The position numbers and the translations under genes are program-made. This document shows, one piece after another, positions 1 to 8,381 of a DNA stretch of 64,000 bases. The stretch is from a virus, in IMG/VR virus record IMGVR_UViG_3300005613_000001, positions 254,279 through 318,278 of that record, one strand, 5' to 3'. Under the pieces are notes generated by a model. The model saw nothing but the letters and a program-made list of their open reading frames with translations, had not been told where the DNA came from and did no database searches. Within the stretch, counting starts at the first letter, position 1. The number at the start of each line of letters is the position of its first letter.

Positions 1-30
1 CATCGGCGTTGTAGCGCCTGCATTAACAAT

Positions 31-59
31 AATATAGATATATTGCGGTTAAAAGTCAA
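31..59 (-). promoter_or_regulatory. sigma70-type promoter reading out of the left edge
   Basis: On the minus strand TTGACT (59-54) and TATATT (36-31) are separated by exactly 17 bases, a near-consensus sigma70 arrangement. The same TTGACT box with correct spacing recurs before the dNMP kinase and gp32-like genes, so it is probably the early promoter class. It lies over the 3' end of the aminotransferase gene and would drive a gene or RNA beyond the window edge. The product is not visible. Confidence 0.6.
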
Positions 60-1042
60 CAAGATAAAACAGACTCTAAAATTGAATCGCTTAACACCCT
101 TAATTCGGGGTGACACGGAAAGCATATTATTCGGTTATAGATGTCATTCGCCACCGAAGAATCATCTATTGGCTGATAATACCTGTGTAATTTAATATAG
201 GCATTATCTAAAGAAGGTGGGCAATTGCTTAACAAGGGCACGCAATGTGGAATGTGCTTTATCTTACGAGTGATTAGGGGAGTTTTCCCAAACTTAACCC
301 CTATTCTCACAACTCTTTCATATTGCTCTATGTAATCTCGTCGCATTTGATCTACAGTAGCCAATCTCTGCAAAATAAAAGAGGCGGCGGGGTCGGACAT
401 CTTGCCATTAAAGGCAGTATTTTTTATAGATTGCGTCTTCCACTTACCAAAATTAATAATAGCTCTAAACAATTCATAATACTTCTTCTCTATAACAGCA
501 CAGCCTCCTTCTCCAAACCCCCAAGGCTTCGTGTGATGAAGACTAATAACTTCATTAACATCATGATCCGGCAAGGCGTCAAACGCAGAGCATGAATCAC
601 AAATTACAATCTTGCCTTTTTTTTTGTATTTCTTTACCGAATCCACTACACCAAATGGATTTGTAATCAAAATAGCGTCATACTCATCGTCACCAATTAA
701 ATCAAGATTTATCATCCCTTTTTGATCGCAGTCAATTACCTTTGCTTTTTTTAAAGGGCCTTGCTTTGCACAATGAAAATTGAAACTTGAGACTACCCAA
801 CGTAATTCTTTCCCTGCTAGGTGGTTATGCATTTCAACAAGGGCAAAAAGCGCCAAAGTACCACTCGCACAAGCAACCACAGCACTCTTGTCTTGATTAA
901 TATTTAAAATATCAGCTAATCTTTCCTCCAATAGTATAGACACGGGGCCAAAGTTGGTCCAATGATTAGATAATACACTCCGGTTGAGTGTATTTTCTAT
1001 AAAATCCCAATTTACAGGCTTGTTTTCTACGAAAGAAATCAT
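56..1042 (-). CDS. DegT/DnrJ/EryC1-type PLP aminotransferase
   Basis: A 328-residue fold-type I aminotransferase of the nucleotide-sugar family. The motif SLHHTKPWGFGEGG puts the PLP-binding lysine at about residue 172. The SGT of ACASGT (about 58-63) is the usual phosphate-binding turn, and ICDSCSAFDA (about 147-156) supplies the Asp that contacts the pyridine nitrogen. Family members transaminate keto sugars, or related keto compounds, to amino sugars. It is divergent from and directly abuts the ATP-grasp/HAD gene, with which it probably forms one pathway. It is somewhat shorter than the usual 370 residues. The substrate cannot be told from sequence. Confidence 0.8.
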   Translation of the reverse strand: MISFVENKPVNWDFIENTLNRSVLSNHWTNFGPVSILLEERLADILNINQDKSAVVACASGTLALFALVEMHNHLAGKELRWVVSSFNFHCAKQGPLKKAKVIDCDQKGMINLDLIGDDEYDAILITNPFGVVDSVKKYKKKGKIVICDSCSAFDALPDHDVNEVISLHHTKPWGFGEGGCAVIEKKYYELFRAIINFGKWKTQSIKNTAFNGKMSDPAASFILQRLATVDQMRRDYIEQYERVVRIGVKFGKTPLITRKIKHIPHCVPLLSNCPPSLDNAYIKLHRYYQPIDDSSVANDIYNRIICFPCHPELRVLSDSILESVLSC

Positions 1043-2278
1043 ATGGATAAAATTGCTGTTTTCCCTTGCGGATCAGAAATCGGACTGGAAATTGCTAGAT
1101 CTTTTCAGGGGATTAAAAATGTAAAACTTGTTGGCATCTCCTCAGTACCTAATCATGGTAAATTTATATACAATGATTATATTGAAATTGATGGTTCAGT
1201 AGACGACCCTAATTTCATCTCTCAATTCTCTAACCTTATCAGAGAAAACGATATAGATTTTATTTTCCCTGCCCACGATGATGTCGTTTTATCATTTGCA
1301 CAACATTTTGACACAAAAACCATAGGCTCGCCCCATAAAACGTGTTTGATTACTCGCTATAAAAGCCAAACATATCGACACTTTAACAAAATCATAAGAA
1401 CCCCCAAATATTGCGATATGAACTATCCGCTTTTTATAAAACCAGATAAAGGGCAAGGCTCAAAAGGGTGTCACATCGTTAGAAACGCTAAAGAACTAAA
1501 ATTCTATTTAACTCCCGAAGTGCTCGCATTGGAATATTTACCAGGAGAAGAATACACCGTAGAATGTTTCACGGATTATAAAGGACAACTCTTATACTGC
1601 GCCCCGAGACAAAGAAGAAGAATAAGCAATGGCATCAGTGTGAATACAAACAATGTTTCTTTGTCGCCTGATATAGAAGCTATGGCAAATGCTATTAATG
1701 ATAATTTAACATTAAACGGGGCATGGTTTTTTCAAGCTAAATACAGTAGAACTGATGAATTGACTCTAATGGAGATCGCCCCAAGGATCGGAGGTTCTTC
1801 AGGATTAAGCAGAATCAAAGGAGTAAATCTTCCTGTCTTAAGTTATTTCAATCATCTAAAACAACCCGTGACCGTAGCCCCTAATGAATTTAATGTAGAA
1901 CTAGACAGGGCTTGGAGTAATAAATATAAATTAAATATTGATTATAGCCACCTGTATGTTGATTTTGATGATTGCTTATACATAGATGGCAAAATAAACA
2001 GTGACCTAATTAAGCTTATCGTGCAATGCCGTAATGAAGGTAAATCAATTCACCTATTAAGCAAACATAGCGGGAATTTACATGAAATCTTACTTAAACT
2101 AAAAATAAAAGACTTATTTGACACAGTAGTACAGATGCCCAAGCATACTAAAAAATCATATTACATAAACCGTACTAATTCAATATTTATAGATGACTCA
2201 TTTGAAGAGCGACAAGATGTATATAAAATCATTAGAATTCCAGTATTTGCACCGGATGCCATAGAGGGTTTATTATGA
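1043..2278 (+). CDS. ATP-grasp ligase fused to a HAD-like domain
   Basis: 411 residues with two parts. Residues 1-290 resemble CarB/PylC-like ATP-grasp carboxylate-amine ligases: an N-terminal Rossmann-like start (VFPCGSEIGLEIARSF), a glycine-rich ATP loop (KPDKGQGSKG, about 133-142) and a metal-binding LMEIAPRIGGSSG (about 247-259). Residues 300-411 look HAD-like: the nucleophile motif VDFDDCLY (about 306-313) and an acidic FIDDSFEERQD near the C terminus. Family knowledge predicts ATP-dependent amide or peptide bond formation. Phosphatase or nucleotidase activity of the second part is inferred. It overlaps the next gene by 4 bases (ATGA), so translation is probably coupled. Confidence 0.75.
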   Translation: MDKIAVFPCGSEIGLEIARSFQGIKNVKLVGISSVPNHGKFIYNDYIEIDGSVDDPNFISQFSNLIRENDIDFIFPAHDDVVLSFAQHFDTKTIGSPHKTCLITRYKSQTYRHFNKIIRTPKYCDMNYPLFIKPDKGQGSKGCHIVRNAKELKFYLTPEVLALEYLPGEEYTVECFTDYKGQLLYCAPRQRRRISNGISVNTNNVSLSPDIEAMANAINDNLTLNGAWFFQAKYSRTDELTLMEIAPRIGGSSGLSRIKGVNLPVLSYFNHLKQPVTVAPNEFNVELDRAWSNKYKLNIDYSHLYVDFDDCLYIDGKINSDLIKLIVQCRNEGKSIHLLSKHSGNLHEILLKLKIKDLFDTVVQMPKHTKKSYYINRTNSIFIDDSFEERQDVYKIIRIPVFAPDAIEGLL

Positions 2279-3003
2279 ATGAAAAAGAATTTTTAGATTC
2301 AGTAAGCAAAACATACAAAATGGAAGGCTCCCCCTATAATCAAGGCAAAAGATCAATAGCCATAGGAGTTTTTAGTGAATTCATCAAACCAGGAGGAACA
2401 GCACTAGAATTAGGATGTGCTGATGGATATGAGACTTCATTAATCTCAAAACTAGTCTCCAAATTAGATGTAATAGATGGTTCTATACAATTCATAGAAG
2501 ATTGTATGTTAAAATGCCCAGAGGCCAATTTTGTGCATGACCTATTCGAAAATTACTCTTCAAAACAAAAATACGATTACATCTTTGCCTCTTACGTGCT
2601 TGAACACGTAGCAGATGTGTCTCCTGTATTAAATATGATAAAAAGCCACCTGAAACCGGGTGGTCTATTTTTTACAGTCGTACCCAATGCTAATTCATTT
2701 TCCAGACAATTAGCAGTCAATATGGGCCTAATCAAAGACTTGAAAGGTTTAACAGAAAACGACATTAATCACGGGCATAGAAGGGTATATGATTCATTAT
2801 CTTTATGTAGAGATTTAAAAGACGGTGGATTTACAATAATAGATAGAGGCGGAATACTTTTTAAATTGCTTGCAGACTTTCAAATGGATGAAATGCTGAA
2901 TTCAAAAATAATCACAGACCAACATTTGCAAGGGTTATTTAAAATGGGTGTGCTTTATCCTAGTTTGTGTGATTCAATATATGCCATATGTAAAATCATA
3001 TGA
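2275..3003 (+). CDS. class I SAM-dependent methyltransferase
   Basis: 242 residues with the SAM-binding motif I ALELGCADGYE (about 38-48), an acidic strand-2 end (LDVIDGS) and YIFASYVLEHV (about 102-112), typical of UbiG/COQ5-like methyltransferases. It starts inside the stop of the ATP-grasp/HAD gene. The three genes (aminotransferase, ligase/HAD, methyltransferase) are likely one modification pathway. The acceptor is unknown. Its 3' end overlaps the convergent GT-D-like gene by 30 bases. Confidence 0.8.
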   Translation: MNEKEFLDSVSKTYKMEGSPYNQGKRSIAIGVFSEFIKPGGTALELGCADGYETSLISKLVSKLDVIDGSIQFIEDCMLKCPEANFVHDLFENYSSKQKYDYIFASYVLEHVADVSPVLNMIKSHLKPGGLFFTVVPNANSFSRQLAVNMGLIKDLKGLTENDINHGHRRVYDSLSLCRDLKDGGFTIIDRGGILFKLLADFQMDEMLNSKIITDQHLQGLFKMGVLYPSLCDSIYAICKII

Positions 3004-3933
3004 AGAAAATATGTTCTTTTTGTATTTTTCCCTATAATTCATATCTTTTCCCCTATGATCCATATTACAGGACACCATCTTCATTGCCTCTGATGTTTTC
3101 TTATCTGGCTTCACCAGCCACCCCCACAACAACTCATATGCAAATTCATAATAAAAAATATCAAGTGCCCTTCCTATATCAATCATAAACGAATTACGCA
3201 GAGTGGCATGAAGCTTGTAAATAAACCAACTTGCAAGCGCCCCCGCAACAAACAAATATATTGTCTCATCTTGATGGTTACTTTTTACTTTCTCTAAAAT
3301 TTCATCAATAAAATCTGTTGCTGTTCTATAAGGAATATTTATATGACTATAATTTTCAAGCCCCGCTCGCTCCCCAAAATCTAAAAAATAAGGAGGGCCT
3401 ACTATTACTATCCTACGATTCTTATACTTATTCAAAAACTCAATCAATTGCTTATTGATAGCATAAGATCTAAAAATTCCACCATGAAACAAAATGTCTT
3501 TATGCCTAATAAAATCATTCATAATTTTATGCAGATGTGCAATACGTTTACTTTTGTATTTCATGTGTTGGCGTTTGGCTCGGCGGTAGTGATGAGCAGT
3601 ATCATTGATGGCATATAAAATATTTTCATCAACTCTTGATGTTATCAACTTCAAAATGTCAAAATATATTTCATCTTTTACAAACCATTTTGTAGTTTGT
3701 TTAACCATACCAGCAGCTAACTCTTTAAGATCCGCCTCAGAATCTATATTAAATTCACGATCAGGAAGTGCTTTATATATAAAATCCCAAACGGCGTGTT
3801 GGTGTTTCACGAAATAGAAATAGTTTTTAGAATCAATCCTATCGGAAAAATAATGCATTTTAGGTAAATGTACCTTAATATTATATTTTTCACTCAGGAC
3901 AACTGACTTGATCTTAGGCTTGACATGTATCAC
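2974..3933 (-). CDS. GT-D-fold (DUF1792-like) glycosyltransferase, putative
   Basis: 319 residues. The second half carries the pattern I associate with GT-D glycosyltransferases: RIVIVGPPYF (about 175-184), a hydrophobic HINIPYRTATDFIDEIL stretch, LFVAGALASWFIYKL and IDIGRALD (about 253-260), matching the VGP...IP...SAG...DIGHALD layout. The N-terminal half is not recognised and is rich in basic and aromatic residues. It overlaps the upstream DUF3008-like gene by 20 bases. With the nearby aminotransferase it may glycosylate a virion or host surface component. The family call rests on pattern only. Confidence 0.5.
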   Translation of the reverse strand: MIHVKPKIKSVVLSEKYNIKVHLPKMHYFSDRIDSKNYFYFVKHQHAVWDFIYKALPDREFNIDSEADLKELAAGMVKQTTKWFVKDEIYFDILKLITSRVDENILYAINDTAHHYRRAKRQHMKYKSKRIAHLHKIMNDFIRHKDILFHGGIFRSYAINKQLIEFLNKYKNRRIVIVGPPYFLDFGERAGLENYSHINIPYRTATDFIDEILEKVKSNHQDETIYLFVAGALASWFIYKLHATLRNSFMIDIGRALDIFYYEFAYELLWGWLVKPDKKTSEAMKMVSCNMDHRGKDMNYREKYKKNIFSSYDFTYGIY

Positions 3934-4279
3934 AAAAGCCTCCGGCCTTTACTTTGCGATTGCACCTTGAACAATATGCTTGAGATGGAAAACCTCTAGT
4001 CACCATACCAATGCCGGTAGGTCTAGCAAAAGTAGCCACAGCATTCGTGCCTGTTGAAACTTCACTTAATTTAGCTTCATTCTCAGCCAACCACTCCTTA
4101 AAGCCTTTTTTCTTCTTCTTGGGAAGCCCCTCATGTTTGGTGCTAGCAAATTCTTCTGCATCTCCGGGTTTAATAGTTTTAGCAATTTTCTTTACTTTTG
4201 GACTAGCACATTTCTCGCCTTTTTGACAAGCATGTACCATTCCCATAAGTTGTTGTTGGCTTTTACTGACTGCTGGCAT
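3914..4279 (-). CDS. DUF3008-like protein with zinc ribbon
   Basis: 121 residues. The N terminus MPAVSKSQQQLMGMV matches the DUF3008 family (typical start MPAxSKAQQRxMG), small proteins common in phages. The middle holds KKKKKGFKEWLAENEAKL (about 55-72), an internal copy of the F-x-x-W-L-E tag seen at the N terminus of other proteins here. The C terminus has two CxxC pairs (CSRC and CDTC) forming a zinc ribbon. It sits next to a tagged protein (4289-4696), so a role inside or on the head is possible. Function unknown. Confidence 0.65.
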   Translation of the reverse strand: MPAVSKSQQQLMGMVHACQKGEKCASPKVKKIAKTIKPGDAEEFASTKHEGLPKKKKKGFKEWLAENEAKLSEVSTGTNAVATFARPTGIGMVTRGFPSQAYCSRCNRKVKAGGFCDTCQA

Positions 4280-4288
4280 TATTCATCC

Positions 4289-4696
4289 TTACATCATAGG
4301 GGGCGATTGACCTTGAGCCGCTGGACCCCATCCTTGTTGTAACATCTCATCAAATTCTTCTATTGGAATCGTGAAGCACCCCTCATCTGCGTCCGCTTCT
4401 TTAGGATCTTCGTCCTTCTCATCCTCGCCTTTAGCGTGAATCACCTGTTGGGCTAAATGAGGGTTATTTGACGACGCTATTTGCAACTCCACATGAGTTG
4501 GCTCTTCGTCATCGGGCGTAAAAGCTTTAATGATGGTGGGCAACATATTATACATCTTGTCCCCAACTCTACCCGAGTAGGGTATATTTTGCCCTATGAA
4601 TGCTGCATAATCTATATCCAACACGTCTTTGTGAGCCTGAAGATGAGACGGCTCTTTCTCATCTTCTTCTTTTTTAAGCCATTCGCGGAACTTCAT
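4289..4696 (-). CDS. tagged acidic protein (N-terminal MKFREWLKKEE)
   Basis: 135 residues of unknown function. The first residues MKFREWLKKEE carry the N-terminal tag shared by at least eight other genes in this window and similar to the T4 capsid-targeting sequence. The rest is strongly acidic (clusters such as GEDEKDEDPKEADADEG) and ends in a Gln/Pro/Met-rich tail. There is no Shine-Dalgarno; a GTATATATC box lies about four bases before ATG. It could be a scaffold or internal head protein. Confidence 0.65.
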   Translation of the reverse strand: MKFREWLKKEEDEKEPSHLQAHKDVLDIDYAAFIGQNIPYSGRVGDKMYNMLPTIIKAFTPDDEEPTHVELQIASSNNPHLAQQVIHAKGEDEKDEDPKEADADEGCFTIPIEEFDEMLQQGWGPAAQGQSPPMM

Positions 4697-4769
4697 ACAG
4701 ATATATACCTAATAAAAAACCATTTTCACTTCGCTAATATTATATATAAAATAGGAGAAAGGCACAATA

Positions 4770-5225
4770 ATGGCTCAATTCGGCTCTGATTTAAAACATT
4801 TCGTCACATTATGGAATGAGAGCGAAGAGGTTAGAAACCAAATAAAAATACTGCTTGACGGTCAAAACCTCGTCATGTTCTTTAAAAAGGGGGATTCTAT
4901 TTACGGATGCCCTGAAGAAAGTCGTATTACATACGCCATTATGAAAAATCCAGATGATGAAACATCAGATAAATGGATAGATGATGCTAACTTCATGGCT
5001 ATGAATTTAAATAAAGCTCTAATGGGTGCCAAAGTGCATAACATCTTCGCAAATAAGGACATAGGAGAAATTAAAGTATTAGACAAATCTAAAGTAGAAG
5101 ATGCATTAGTAGATTTAGCAGCAGCCTTAGGAAAAGAACTAAAAGCAGAGAAGTTAGCTCCCAAACCAGACCAACCAAGCAACACCCCGACATCAAAAAG
5201 TGACGTGCCTCTGGGAGAAAAATAA
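4770..5225 (+). CDS. hypothetical protein
   Basis: 151 residues, preceded by a good GGAGAAAGG ribosome site. Soluble, mixed alpha/beta, with a low-complexity hydrophilic tail (PKPDQPSNTPTSKSDVP). No family recognised. Its stop codon overlaps the start of the gp4-like nuclease by one base (TAATG), so the two are co-translated and it may take part in head completion. Confidence 0.6.
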   Translation: MAQFGSDLKHFVTLWNESEEVRNQIKILLDGQNLVMFFKKGDSIYGCPEESRITYAIMKNPDDETSDKWIDDANFMAMNLNKALMGAKVHNIFANKDIGEIKVLDKSKVEDALVDLAAALGKELKAEKLAPKPDQPSNTPTSKSDVPLGEK

Positions 5226-5899
5226 TGGCTCTACCATTCGTGCCGGATAATCACAAACGCAAATGGCATTGTTTCGTGTGTGGTCTAATGTTCGAAGAAT
5301 TTGAACCATTCAAACAACACATATTAGAAACACATGACGAAGGCAGAGACTTTGTAGTTTGCCCACTAAAACGGTGTGGCGCTCCTGTGCGAGATATGAA
5401 ATCACACTTTAAGGTGAAGCACCCTCGGGAGAAGCTTCCTAGAGGCGTACAAATGAAGGCTATCCTCTGGCGGGATCGCAAAGGCAAAAAAGGAAAGCTA
5501 GTAACCAGGAAACCCAAATTCAACGAAGGGTGTGTCATATCCCAAAAAATGAATGGAAAAGAAATCCATTATAGATCGGGGTACGAACGAGAAGTGTATG
5601 GATTACTAGAAAGCCTAAACGAAGTTGTTGAATATGACACTGAGACGGTGGAAATCCCTTATTCTTTTAATGGTCGTCAACATAAATATTTGCCTGATAT
5701 ACAAATCATCTTTGCAAACGGGACCGTAGAGTTGTGGGAAATCAAACCCGCCTCGCAAACTAGCGATCCACGTAATTTAGCCAAATGGGATGCAGCTAGA
5801 TATTATTGTAATGTGCGTGGGTGGAAATTCAATGTGGTGACAGAGGTTGGCATTGGGAAGCTCAGGAGGGAGATTAAACGACGAAATCTTGCTCAATAA
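5225..5899 (+). CDS. T4 gp4-like head-completion nuclease with zinc fingers
   Basis: 224 residues. Residues about 14-66 hold two C2H2-like units (CFVCGLMF...HILETH and CPLKRCG...HFKVKH). Residues 115-224 form a TnsA/gp4-like PD-(D/E)xK nuclease: YEREVYGLLE, KYLPDIQI (catalytic Asp), ELWEIKP (catalytic Glu-x-Lys), then AKWDAARYYCNVRGWKF, closely matching the T4 gp4 pattern of QAKWxAAxxYCxxRGW. In T4, gp4 acts in head completion. The zinc-finger extension is unusual compared with the roughly 150-residue T4 protein. It follows the hypothetical gene at 4770 with a one-base overlap. Confidence 0.75.
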   Translation: MALPFVPDNHKRKWHCFVCGLMFEEFEPFKQHILETHDEGRDFVVCPLKRCGAPVRDMKSHFKVKHPREKLPRGVQMKAILWRDRKGKKGKLVTRKPKFNEGCVISQKMNGKEIHYRSGYEREVYGLLESLNEVVEYDTETVEIPYSFNGRQHKYLPDIQIIFANGTVELWEIKPASQTSDPRNLAKWDAARYYCNVRGWKFNVVTEVGIGKLRREIKRRNLAQ

Positions 5900-6171
5900 A
5901 CATCCCCATTTTTTTCACAAGCCCCATCTTCATAAGGCCCGGCAATCCTACGATAAAGTTCTAATTTAACTCCCTCTAGAACTCCAATAGCACGATTTAA
6001 CCATTTATATCGCCAACCAGTGTGAGGCTTCATTCTTTGATTGATGAGCGTAGTAATGGTGTAATTCATCACACCTTCTATCTCTTTATCTGGTATTTCC
6101 AGCAATTTATAAACCAATTCTCTAATCTCATAATCCACTGTAACTCTTTGCTCTTTTTTAATATACGGCAT
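5893..6171 (-). CDS. conserved small protein (MPYIK...NGDVY family)
   Basis: 92 residues with the recurring signature MPYIKKEQR at the N terminus, MNYTITTLI in the middle and GPYEDGACEKNGDVY at the C terminus. I recognise the pattern as a widespread short family in phages and metagenomes with no established function (DUF6899-like). Predicted mostly helical. It overlaps the end of the convergent nuclease gene by 7 bases. Confidence 0.6.
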   Translation of the reverse strand: MPYIKKEQRVTVDYEIRELVYKLLEIPDKEIEGVMNYTITTLINQRMKPHTGWRYKWLNRAIGVLEGVKLELYRRIAGPYEDGACEKNGDVY

Positions 6172-6180
6172 TGCTTATCC

Positions 6181-6372
6181 CTAATCGTAATAATCTAAAT
6201 CTTCTCTATTGGGGTTTATTGAAATCAATAACAAAAACATAAACGCAACAACAAAAATGAAAGTCTCATACCAATCCAATTTGTAATCAAGCCAACTTTC
6301 AGCTTCTCGCTTGACCAAAAGGGGCATACAGACTACAAAAATCAAAGCTATTAAGCTCATCAAATATATCAT
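6181..6372 (-). CDS. small membrane protein
   Basis: 63 residues with two hydrophobic segments (about 1-20 and 34-53) separated by a charged linker KREAESWLDYKLDWYE. Its start overlaps the stop of the cupin gene by 4 bases, so it is coupled to it. No family recognised. Confidence 0.5.
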   Translation of the reverse strand: MIYLMSLIALIFVVCMPLLVKREAESWLDYKLDWYETFIFVVAFMFLLLISINPNREDLDYYD

Positions 6373-6800
6373 ATCGTATCGCCTTTAACGACCACATATG
6401 AATCTTCATCTTCGTGATGTGTAGAAAACTCCACAAAAAACGTATCCGCAAGACCTATAAACCTGTGTCTTAACCCCGGTGGAACATGAAAGGCATCCCC
6501 AGGATTTAATATAATCTCACAAGCATTCTCCATATCATCATCTTCTGAGAAGAGTACATGCATCTTGCCAGAAATCATAAAGAACACTTCATCTTTAATT
6601 TTATGATAATGGAAACTACACTTCTTACCCTTTTTCAAAAACAAACCCTTCCCGCAATATCCTTCATTCCAAATCCAATCCTCATACCCCCAACCTTTAG
6701 GCACAAAATTGCGAGTGGCAGGATCAACAAAGTGTTTCTTCCCCTCTTCAATTGACTTAACTATTTTATCTCGTTCTTGAATCAATTTCTTATTATCCAT
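6369..6800 (-). CDS. cupin-domain protein (mannose-6-P isomerase type II-like)
   Basis: 143 residues from the ATG at 6800, which has a GGAGAAG site; an upstream in-frame ATG has none. A single cupin barrel: GKKCSFHYHKIKDEVFFMISGKM (about 56-78) is cupin motif 1 with His-x-His and Glu metal ligands, and NPGDAFHVPPGLRHRF (about 95-110) is motif 2. The preceding GWGYEDWIW resembles the KPWG(Y)E start of sugar-phosphate isomerase cupins. Probable role in sugar nucleotide metabolism; substrate not determinable. Confidence 0.75.
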   Translation of the reverse strand: MDNKKLIQERDKIVKSIEEGKKHFVDPATRNFVPKGWGYEDWIWNEGYCGKGLFLKKGKKCSFHYHKIKDEVFFMISGKMHVLFSEDDDMENACEIILNPGDAFHVPPGLRHRFIGLADTFFVEFSTHHEDEDSYVVVKGDTI

Positions 6801-7419
6801 ATTTCTTCTCCACATAGGGAATTACAATGTCATCTACTTTTTTGTAAAGATCACTTATTGACCCAGAGTTAATTATAAAAAGATCAAATAGGTCTGCTGG
6901 TTTAGGAGTGGGCTCTTCAAATGCATCAAGAGCAGCACCCCAAGCATGGTGTATCTCTCCCTCTACTGCGTATTTTGCACACCAATCAAGATAAGACTTC
7001 AGTTGTGCTTCAGATGGATGGTCTATATCATTCTCATGTCCTGGCCTCCAAAGAAGAATAGAAATCCCACCCCTATCCTTCACTGCCTGAGCTTCATTTA
7101 AATATCTTACATCTGATATAACTAAAGGTGTCTCGCCCCTAAAAACCCGATCTACCCAAACAGATGGTTTAATCTGGCGGAGTCCATCACCAATCTGCTG
7201 TAAAGCAAAACGAACTGTGTTAATGTAACCTACGGGAATTTCATCCATTCTTTTCCATTGCTCAACAAATTCCCAAGTCTCCCCAAACGCCTCCATAAAT
7301 ATATCTTTGACCCCATTGCCAAAGGCTTCCCTCTTCCAACCTGGGAGCTTGGAACCTAAATAATCGGATAGAACATCCTTACCACTAGCAATTTGCCCTG
7401 CTACAGATACTATTTCCAT
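6793..7419 (-). CDS. deoxynucleoside monophosphate kinase (T4 gp1-like)
   Basis: 208 residues with a Walker A motif AGQIASGKD at residues 7-15 directly after the first strand, and LVISDVRYLNEAQAVKDRGG (about 94-113), the strand and loop characteristic of phage dNMP kinases. These enzymes phosphorylate dNMPs, including modified ones, to feed replication. It has its own sigma70-like promoter (7440-7468) and a GGAG ribosome site, implying early expression. It overlaps the cupin start by 8 bases. Confidence 0.8.
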   Translation of the reverse strand: MEIVSVAGQIASGKDVLSDYLGSKLPGWKREAFGNGVKDIFMEAFGETWEFVEQWKRMDEIPVGYINTVRFALQQIGDGLRQIKPSVWVDRVFRGETPLVISDVRYLNEAQAVKDRGGISILLWRPGHENDIDHPSEAQLKSYLDWCAKYAVEGEIHHAWGAALDAFEEPTPKPADLFDLFIINSGSISDLYKKVDDIVIPYVEKKYG

Positions 7420-7439
7420 TTTATTTTCTCCACAATGCT

Positions 7440-7468
7440 TTTATATTACTAAATTAAGAAAAAGTCAA
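7440..7468 (-). promoter_or_regulatory. sigma70-type promoter for the dNMP kinase gene
   Basis: Minus-strand TTGACT (7468-7463), 17-base spacer, TATAAA (7445-7440), about 20 bases upstream of ATG at 7419 with a GGAG in between. One of the best matches in the window. The -35 box lies at the very edge of the divergent plus-strand gene starting at 7471. Confidence 0.75.
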
Positions 7469-7470
7469 CA

Positions 7471-7755
7471 ATGAAAAGAAAAAAGAAAAAAATCAAAGAA
7501 ATCTGCGGGAATTGCAGACTTTACAATCACGAAGAGGGAGAATGTAAAGTTACCGTGCTCGTAGGCACAGAAAAATTTAATATGCCCGTATTCCCCAAGG
7601 ACAAGTGCCACATGGAAGAATTGGGCATAGAAATTAAAGAAATCCGGTGGTGGGCGGAAGATCCCGAAACAGGCGAAAAAACAGAAGGTGATGGAATTGT
7701 AAAAATGGAATACCCCACCGACCTTGGCCTTTGGGAAGGATTTTTAGAGGAATGA
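7471..7755 (+). CDS. Cys-containing small protein
   Basis: 94 residues beginning with a lysine run and CGNCRLYNHEEGEC, followed by a later FPKDKCHM; the cysteines could form a zinc knuckle (CxxC...C...C). The second half is acidic. No family recognised. The stop overlaps the start of the carbohydrate-binding-like gene (ATGA), so the two are coupled. Confidence 0.55.
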   Translation: MKRKKKKIKEICGNCRLYNHEEGECKVTVLVGTEKFNMPVFPKDKCHMEELGIEIKEIRWWAEDPETGEKTEGDGIVKMEYPTDLGLWEGFLEE

Positions 7756-8381
7756 ATGTCAACGTAGATATTGGTGGATTAGAAGGGCTTTGTGCTTGTT
7801 TCAACGACCCATGTTGGAATGACTTCTTCGCTGATTGCTGTCAATGCTGCCCTTCATCATCATCATCATCATCTCTACTTGGATTATCAATAGCTAAAAT
7901 GCAAATGGTTTGGCTTGATTGGGAAGTATTCGGACCCGGAGAAGATCAAATACAAAAGAACCTCCACAAGCACATCGTTGAAAACACGTCATACACCCTA
8001 AGCTTTGAAGCTCGATGCAATAGCCCCGCTCAACTTCATATACATCTCGGGGACAAATTAGGACTAACAATTAACGATTATCAATCTGAGCCAATAGAAT
8101 ATGAGATAGCCCGACTCCCTGACCATTGGACTCCTTATCAATTTGAATTCACAACAAGCACTCTTCCCACTGCTCGTAACTTGATTTTCCGAGCAAGCCT
8201 AGAATATACAGACAGCCTATATGTGAAGAATGTGGTGGTAACCAGAGAATCTAATGCAGTAGAATTGCCCTTCTGGGAATTTGGGGCTGCTCAAGAAAAA
8301 GAACAAATAAAAAGGGGCGTAATAAGTAAAATTAAAAGCCTTGTATCTAAAATCAAATTCATTAAGGGAATATTGTTTTAG
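7752..8381 (+). CDS. Cys-rich stalk plus carbohydrate-binding-like (CBM4_9) domain
   Basis: 209 residues from the ATG at 7752, which overlaps the stop of the previous gene. Residues 14-35 are Cys-rich (CACFNDPCW...CCQCCP), followed by seven serines as a linker. Residues 45-175 look like a jelly-roll carbohydrate-binding module of the CBM4_9/galactose-binding type: VENTSYTLSFEARC, the typical LPDHWTPYQFEFTT strand and YVKNVVVTRE. It ends in a basic hydrophobic tail. A virion-surface or tail adhesion role is inferred. Confidence 0.55.
   Translation: MNVNVDIGGLEGLCACFNDPCWNDFFADCCQCCPSSSSSSSLLGLSIAKMQMVWLDWEVFGPGEDQIQKNLHKHIVENTSYTLSFEARCNSPAQLHIHLGDKLGLTINDYQSEPIEYEIARLPDHWTPYQFEFTTSTLPTARNLIFRASLEYTDSLYVKNVVVTRESNAVELPFWEFGAAQEKEQIKRGVISKIKSLVSKIKFIKGILF

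Noticed and set aside
7731-7751. Upstream start of the Cys-rich adhesin gene
   Set aside because: The start at 7752 has the ATGA overlap and an AGAGG site; the earlier start lies deep in the previous gene.
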